Source: Paramarasmius palmivorus (lineage: Eukaryota > Basidiomycota > Agaricomycetes > Agaricales > Marasmiaceae). From it: 48,000 bases of DNA. Shown in pieces: positions 42,401 through 48,000 of the stretch. Position 1 is the first letter of the stretch. Each line of letters begins with the position of its first letter. Location: positions 1 through 48,000 of the forward strand of contig JAYKXP010000244.1 of assembly GCA_037176845.1 (NCBI GenBank). The letters are read 5' to 3'. The translations under genes and the position numbers were made by a program. Below the pieces are notes generated by a model. That model did not search any database. It was not told the origin of the DNA and saw nothing but the letters and a program-made list of their open reading frames with translations.

Positions 42401-43402
42401 TACGCTGATATCTTCCCGAGAAGCGTCATTGCATGAAAGTTCTCCAGAAGCCTAAAGGTGAAGCAGGTTTGTGGTGCGGAGTGCGTCGCTGGATACCACT
42501 CATATCTGATTAGCTGCTGGCGCGGATGAGATTGATCCAAGGTCATATAACAGCTGCAGTAGTTGACAGCAACGCGATGGAACCCATTTGTATGGATAAC
42601 GGTGAAATTGGTCGGCGCAGGCCGTGGACTTTGGCACAGTGAACCATCAATATGTCCCAGCTGAACGCTAAGCCCGAGGGTGTGTAGGGAGACTCGTTCA
42701 AAGAACTTGCCATTCCACTTCTAGACAACCAAGATTAGCCATTCAAAATAAGCAAGTGACAAAGAGAGAAACGTACCTCAATGATGTCCAGTGGCTTTCG
42801 TCTGTGTTGCTCCACGATACACTCGCGGCAAACTAGCTGCATTGAGCAACAATCTCGACATCAATATAGCGGAGCATGGCCAGCATGGTTGCATGAAAGA
42901 CAGAGCTCGAGAGAGTTGTTGCCGCGGCCTTCCCTTGACATGAATGCCTCCAAATACTCGTTTCGATAGGACATCCAGTCTCTCATTACGGTGTTCTAAG
43001 TTGAAGTGAGCACGAATCATCATATGCAGAATGTCGAATCACCTTTTTAACTTTCGGTCTTTCTCTCTGCTTGCCCTTTCTCTTGCTTGCACCCTGCAGT
43101 TCCTCAGCTAATAGATCGGCCGAGAAAGAGGCAAAGGCATCGAAGCCGTCTGAGGAGATGGGCTTCGACGACGATGACGCAACAGGAGCATTAACTTTCT
43201 TGGCTGGAGAATCGATAGACAAGTTGACAGGCTCGACAACAACGCGACGACGATCAGTTGAGAGACTAGATATGAACGCCGTAGGTTTAGAACGCTTGGT
43301 GTCATGGTCGGAATCGTCGGAGTCGTCAAAGTCTTGTGCCGTAAATGTGCGTATAGGAGAGGATCGTTGGCTGCGTTTACGACTGCGTTTACGACTGCCC
43401 AT
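39498..43402 (-). pseudogene. CxC2-type KDZ transposase (KDZ3) with one nonsense codon
   Basis: The start ATG is complementary to 43400-43402 (MGSRKRSRKRSQRSSPIRTF), with a basic N-terminus. The cysteine region reads LCLSCNHAGHAPLY, then an in-frame TGA (complement of 42861-42863) where the family usually has Arg, then CRDCCSMQLVCRECIVEQHR. Further on: KWNGKFFERVSLHTLGLSV, VDACFRLKRKLVSSEE (first acidic residue), LSYDICCQYCRKF (second) and GVGRTDGEGIERNWAG (conserved E). The C-terminus runs to an acidic tail ending at 39498. One base change (TGA for CGA) is the only defect I see, so loss of function is recent. No accessory genes are recognised beside it in the window. Confidence 0.75.
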
Positions 43403-44140
43403 TAATGGAAGAGCTGGGATTCCTGCGCATTTGCCTTTAAAAGCTGAGTATCTTCTATATATTTGCTTTATGTATAGAAGAAACATCAGCACCAGCTTCC
43501 CAGATAAAGGGTTCTGAACATACCTGAACATGAGTTCCAGCGACAATCAACCAGGGCTATCCAGGGCTCCATCACTATGCTGTTTTCGGACGAAAGTCGG
43601 GGAAGGAATATCGAAGGGAGAGAACGTTGACGAAACAGAGAAGGAGACTCGGGAGACTCGGAAAGAGAAGTTAACCCGGAGTTTTCCCAGCCTGTCCGAA
43701 TTAGAGCAGGTGACACGCACATCATGTGCTACAGAAAATAAGCGCCCATTGCAATTTCTACGGAATAAAAAGCATCTACAAAGGTCATAGCAGAACGATG
43801 TGGCTCTATCGCACAAGTACTAGAGCGACAATCAGAGAATGTAATTGTATAAACGACAAGGCGGAAGAAGATAACGAGACGCAATAACCGTGTAAAAGCA
43901 CAAGATGGAGGACAATTATCGAGTCCGTTTGGTGCGGTCGAGACACGAGTCAAAGCAAATAAGACCTGCAAAAGGCCGTATGGTTAGCCATGTTTTAAGA
44001 ATAGACTGTATCCAGCTCACTATCCAAATCGGAGTAACAAGATCACTGAGAGGTGTATTTTGCGGTCCATATACTTTTTGGAGAGGCCGAGATTTATCCA
44101 GTGTCACGAGGGATAAGCTTTTTCCGCTGAGATGGTAGCG
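43403..44140. other. Intergenic, no gene supported
   Basis: Short open frames on both strands (for example 43530-43790 plus) lack domains and splice logic. The direct repeat GGAGACTCGGGAGACTCGG at about 43645-43663 is minor. No TET-type gene is divergent from KDZ3, unlike KDZ1. Confidence 0.4.
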
Positions 44141-45657
44141 AGGAGAAGTAGATTTTGGGGGTTCTTGCTGTAACTGAACAGAGAACGTTCGATAGGGTTA
44201 ATGAGGGGGTCGGCGGTGAGTAAGGAGGTCGGTAAGAAGAGCAGGTTGCTCTTGGAAGTAGAACGTCAAAGCTTTTTAATAGCTGCGGAGAAAGTGAGAT
44301 ACTACAGAAACGTGTAAGAAAGTGCTCATACATTTCAACGTTAGCAACCCGGACGATAACATCTTTGAATTGATTGTGCTCCCAAGCATCGGGTGAACGC
44401 TCGATCATAGCCAAAGCAGTGTTGTCCTACCTCACGTCAGTGATAGTCGAAAATTAGTGGGCCAGAAGTAACTCACGAATTCGTCGTACTTGATGTACAA
44501 GAAAACGAGCTCCGGCCAGAGATGTGCTTTCTCGGTAGCTTTGATTACCTATTCCCGCATGAATCAGTCCCCGTAGCATCCATAGATAGATATGCATACC
44601 TTGGGAATGTTGATACGGGCGACGAAGAGCTTGAGATGTTCCATTACTGGTGGAAGAAGGTTAATATATACCCCCGGTCGAGTTGCACTTACGCTTCTGG
44701 GGCTTATATTTGCTGAGCAAGATGGCAAGCTCAGTGAAGATACCCATGCGAGCACGCTCTAGGCCGAGACCTGCTTCCAAAAGGTTTGTGACCTCTTAGA
44801 AGTACCCACGCCGCTCATACATTGATATCAAAGCAGCCAATTCTTCCTAAGTCACAATCAGTAGTGGACTTGAGATATAGATACGATTCAACTGACCGCA
44901 TGAACAATGATATTGAGACCACAAATTTGCGCCTATATTCGAAAGTTAGTCGCCAGTAGTGCAAGTGACCCGCAGTACTTACCAAACGGAATTCTTGCTT
45001 TTCGATACATGCAGCGTGCACCTGCTTCCAAACCCTAAGAAATCGCATGAGCATTCGCCGGAGCGTAATGAATTCCAAGTGGAACACACTGTGTATTCCC
45101 GGCTTTCCGTGCACTTTCAACAGCAGCTTGATTCTCGCCCAAATAAATCAATGTCGTAGCCAGACGAGCCCAATTTGAAATGCTTGTGAAGAGCAGTTTC
45201 GCGGCTTGGTACAGTTCGTCTTCGAAACACTTCTCTCCAACTTGCAAAATGTCTGCGACGTTGGTCATGGCCAAGAAGTCTTCCATGTCATGAAGACGAT
45301 CTGTCTTGGCGTATGCATATGCCAACTCGGTATCAATCTTGGGTTCGCGGAGAGATTTACGAGCCATCTGCAGGAAGCGAACGAGGTCGTCGTGCTTGCC
45401 AGCACGACTCGAAATCTTGATAACCTCCACGAAATTGGAGGGGTCCTCGGCTTTGATATACGAATCTGAAAAGATTGAGGTCAGGGAAACCTGGGACGGC
45501 TGAAATGGCTAGTATGCGTACCTATCGAGTCCTTGATACGAAGACCATCCAGCTGTGCTTTCGCAAGACAACTCCACACCTCTGGTTTATTCACGTTATT
45601 GGCATAATCAAGACCACGATCAATCGAGACGATGTGTTCAACAAGGACATTGATGGC
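44141..45657 (-). pseudogene. Clathrin heavy chain, internal fragment, decayed
   Basis: Exons read AINVLVEHIVSIDRGLDYAN, KPEVWSCLAKAQLDGLRIKD, SSRAGKHDDLVRFLQMARKS, AYAYAKTDRLHDMEDFLAMT, KLLFTSISNWARLATTLIYL, VWKQVHAACIEKQEFRL, LMEHLKLFVARINIPK and DAWEHNQFKDVIVRVANVE. This is the CHCR-repeat leg of clathrin heavy chain, roughly residues 1,080-1,480 of about 1,680. All introns are still present, so the copy arose through DNA, not via mRNA. Defects: TAA for a codon after RRGYF (complement of 44796-44798), TAA before KALTFYFQEQ (complement of 44276-44278), and frame loss after LLTDLLT. N-terminal propeller and C-terminal hub are absent. It is stranded between KDZ3 and KDZ4. Confidence 0.85.
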
Positions 45658-45926
45658 CTCCACCCGGGCGTGTGCGGACTTTGTAAAGGCAATGGTTAGT
45701 TTAACCAGAGACCCTTTACAAAGGCGTCCGTTCAATGCTAGGTCGATTATTCACCAGTATTCATCCAGCTCGGCTTCACCGGCAGCACTATGCCAGCCTC
45801 GGAATTGCCATATACGGCTACAGATTGTCAGATAGATATTTTACACAGAATTTCCTACATATTCCAAATACGGCGATACATTGAATGACGTCACCCAGGA
45901 GGAAAAAGAGCCTGCACAGGAAAACG
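45658..45926. other. Spacer between clathrin fragment and KDZ4
   Basis: No gene. It should contain the terminal repeat of the KDZ4 element if that lies within about 250 bp of the stop, as in KDZ1, but I found no ACTTTGCAAAGT copy. Confidence 0.35.
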
Positions 45927-48000
45927 CTACAAATCCCCTTCCTCGCTGTCGCTGTCGCTGCCATCGTTGGGAACCGCTGAACTTGTTTCCTTGCGCTTCT
46001 TCTCCGGTCGCTTCTTGTCCCATATGGCCTGGAATTTCGTCGATAATCCTCTTTGAATAGCAGCCTGGCGCAGGGCGTATGCGGTGGTTCCCTCGGAAAT
46101 GGCATTTCGTTCGGTATCGGCGGCGGCTCGTGACAACCATTCTTGTGCTTCATGCTCGAGAGAAACCTTCGTGCGACGCATCTCCTCCTTGAGAAGCAGC
46201 ACCTCCTCCTTCCATCGCAAGCTCCGCGCACGGGCCTTCATCCACTCCAATCGAATAGCGGCGTGCATCGAGCTGGAATCTCCTTCTGCATCGAATTGGT
46301 TCCATATCCAGGACGTCGTTTTCCTGGATTCCCCAGGCACCAGCAGCTTCCGTTGCTCCTCCTGGAACTGAGTACCCTTCATTTTCCGCACATTCCGTTT
46401 CACCTCTAGGTCTGGATCCTCGAGTGGTCGAACGTCATCATCTGTCAGATACGGATACCCGATCAAATCATCCCGGCCACCCAACAGTGCCTTGGCAGCA
46501 TTCCATGCCTTCTGGAACCTTTGCTTCGATTCGTTGAGCATTTCGTCATTCCTTGCCAGTTGCTTTCGGGCCTTCGTTGATTCTCTCTGCCCTCGCACGT
46601 CCATGCTACGCTTCTGGTGCAATCCTCGACGAATAAAAACATGCGAGCGGACTTTGTGAAGGGAGCTTCGCAGCTGGCCCCGCCGGAATTTCAATTCCAT
46701 TTCCACCCAGGACTTCATCTCAGGGTTCGAGAGAAGGGATTGTTCCAGGTCAGATGGAAGGAGGATGTTGATTAACTCCGGCTCCGAGCTTGAATTGGTA
46801 AGGTCGAGCGAAGTAGCTGTGAGGACAAGCGGCGTGTACACCTTTTGTAGGTTTCGAATACGCCCAATTGCACGGTGGAGCCGTGCACGACGAGATATAA
46901 GTTCCGTTTTTTGATGTACTGTCGAATAGCTTTGTGACCGAAGGTCGAGAAGTAATAGTTGCCTACATATGGTAGTTGAAAACTGGCGGTAATGGAATAT
47001 AGAAAAAACTTACTGTTCTTCCTCGATCTCCAGCATCATCTCCATGAAGGCACTTGGAGAAATCTCGTGCAAAGCGGAAACCCCCTTGCGTGCCTCTTCA
47101 GCTTCTGCCTGTGCATATGCAAGTCGTACGTCTTTTTCTGTGTCACCCAAGTCAGGGACCACGTATGGGTTGTCTTTGGATACGCCATTCTCCCAGTCAG
47201 CAACTGATTTTGTCCATTCGGCAACATGCTCCTGCTGGGATTCACAAAATCTTGTGAACTCCTCAGCATGCACTTTTTCCTGCTTCTCCGCTTCGTACAG
47301 ACGCCTGCCAAGGAGATCTCCTAATCAAGGAATCAGTATAGTCACAAATGAAGTACGAATACGATACTCACCAAGCCCAATCCTTTTCTGATGCGAATAA
47401 CTTTGGAAATGATCATCGATTGTATCTCGCCGATGCCCTGGACCCATTTCCCGAGTGCTAGTGGCAACAGGTCCTTCATTACCCCAATGTCTTTCGCTGC
47501 CTTCACCGTCGCTTTGCCCCATGCCCTTTTGCAAGTGCAGTGAGAAGTTCTGTTGACAGTCTACACCATGCCCTCGTATATGAAGCTTTGGAACTGCGAA
47601 TTCCCAGCGGTCTTCATGAACTGGCATTTGAACTGAGTCGGGTGAATTAGGAATGCGGCGGAAAAAGTTGCGGTGGTACTGGCAAGCGATGTCATAGCAG
47701 AGGACGCGGGTGAGACGTTCGTCGGAGAGCGTTTGGGAAGCAGATATTGCGTAGTCTGTCAATGCATATCTAGTTTGAAGTACGTCAGTCTTTACTCTCA
47801 AATGGCCGAATATGCACTTACTTTTCGCCTTTGTCAAGATCCACAGCGCCGTTAGGTTCTACCACCTCGTGCCGAGCACATATACACAAAACTACGCCAG
47901 TTGTAGCATAGTCTTTGCTGTACTTTGTATTGGCCTGCGATATTGCTGCCAGGTCACTGAGACAGTGGCTAACCTAGAGAACGGTGAGCAATCCAAACGA
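45927..48000 (-). CDS. CxC2-type KDZ transposase (KDZ4), C-terminal two thirds, runs off window
   Basis: From the window edge inward the exons read ATTGVVLCICARHEVVEPNG, then VLCYDIACQYHRNFFRRIPN (second acidic residue), GMGQSDGEGSERHWGNEG (conserved E), TREMGPGHRRDTIDDHF, KDNPYVVPDLGDTEKDV and SALHEISPSAFMEMMLEIEE. The C-terminus shows TTSWIWNQFDAEGD and AYALRQAAIQRGLSTKFQAI and an acidic tail ending at 45927. It resembles KDZ1 in intron positions and motif wording more than it resembles KDZ2 or KDZ3, so KDZ1 and KDZ4 probably belong to one subfamily. No stop or frameshift in the visible part. The N-terminal cysteine cluster and first acidic motif lie beyond 48000. Confidence 0.8.

Noticed and set aside
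43530..43790. A gene divergent from KDZ3, by analogy with TET beside KDZ1
   Set aside because: The frame has no TET motif and no other support.
1..48000. tRNA, rRNA, CRISPR or secondary-metabolite genes
   Set aside because: None seen on either strand.

Overview
The window looks like a repeat-rich, heterochromatin-like block from a filamentous basidiomycete (Agaricomycetes). The coding regions are split by many 45-65 bp GT-AG introns. Four genes have the layout of CxC2-type KDZ (Kyakuja-Dileera-Zisupton) transposases, and a TET/JBP-type dioxygenase lies next to one of them, a pairing known from mushroom-forming fungi. Almost everything here is transposon or transposon cargo. The only recognisable host-type gene is a decayed fragment of clathrin heavy chain.

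Layout. (A) 1-6460: left part of an outer KDZ element. It holds the N-terminus of a large accessory protein (1-164, minus), two proteins with RNase H1 N-terminal (hybrid-binding) domains (775-1778 and 5231-6298, plus) and a small basic protein (2459-3217, minus). (B) 6461-34898: the outer KDZ transposase gene ('KDZ2'), cut into five pieces by four insertions. (C) Insertion 1, 6509-20733: a 14.2 kb KDZ transposon with terminal inverted repeats, an exact 8-bp target duplication (GTGTACCC) and seven apparently intact genes: KDZ transposase (KDZ1), TET/JBP dioxygenase, a 163-aa unknown, a GRF-like zinc protein, a protein with two RNase H1 N-domains, a basic protein and a large (~1,050 aa) accessory protein. 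(D) Insertion 2, 21888-24486: a young gag-only Ty1/copia-type retrotransposon (411-bp LTRs, 5-bp duplication). (E) Insertion 3, 25485-29773, and insertion 4, 30804-33809: two related, giant, essentially perfect palindromic foldback elements. (F) 35.1-39.2 kb: fragments of Ty3/gypsy elements. (G) 39498-43402: a third KDZ gene with a nonsense codon. (H) 44.1-45.7 kb: intron-containing clathrin heavy chain pseudogene fragment. (I) 45927-48000: a fourth KDZ gene running off the window.

Main conclusion. Because the 14.2 kb element sits inside a coding exon whose reading frame is restored when the element and one duplication copy are removed, its boundaries are known to the base. It can be read as a complete multi-gene KDZ transposon in which the transposase travels with a 5-methylcytosine-oxidase-like enzyme, hybrid-binding-domain proteins, a zinc protein and two accessory proteins. 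The outer element repeats part of this gene set in mirror orientation, so the set is probably a stable module and not accidental cargo.

Limits. All calls come from reading the sequence by eye. Splice models were checked for frame by hand, but no similarity search, fold prediction or expression evidence was available. Percent identities are not given because I did not compute them.
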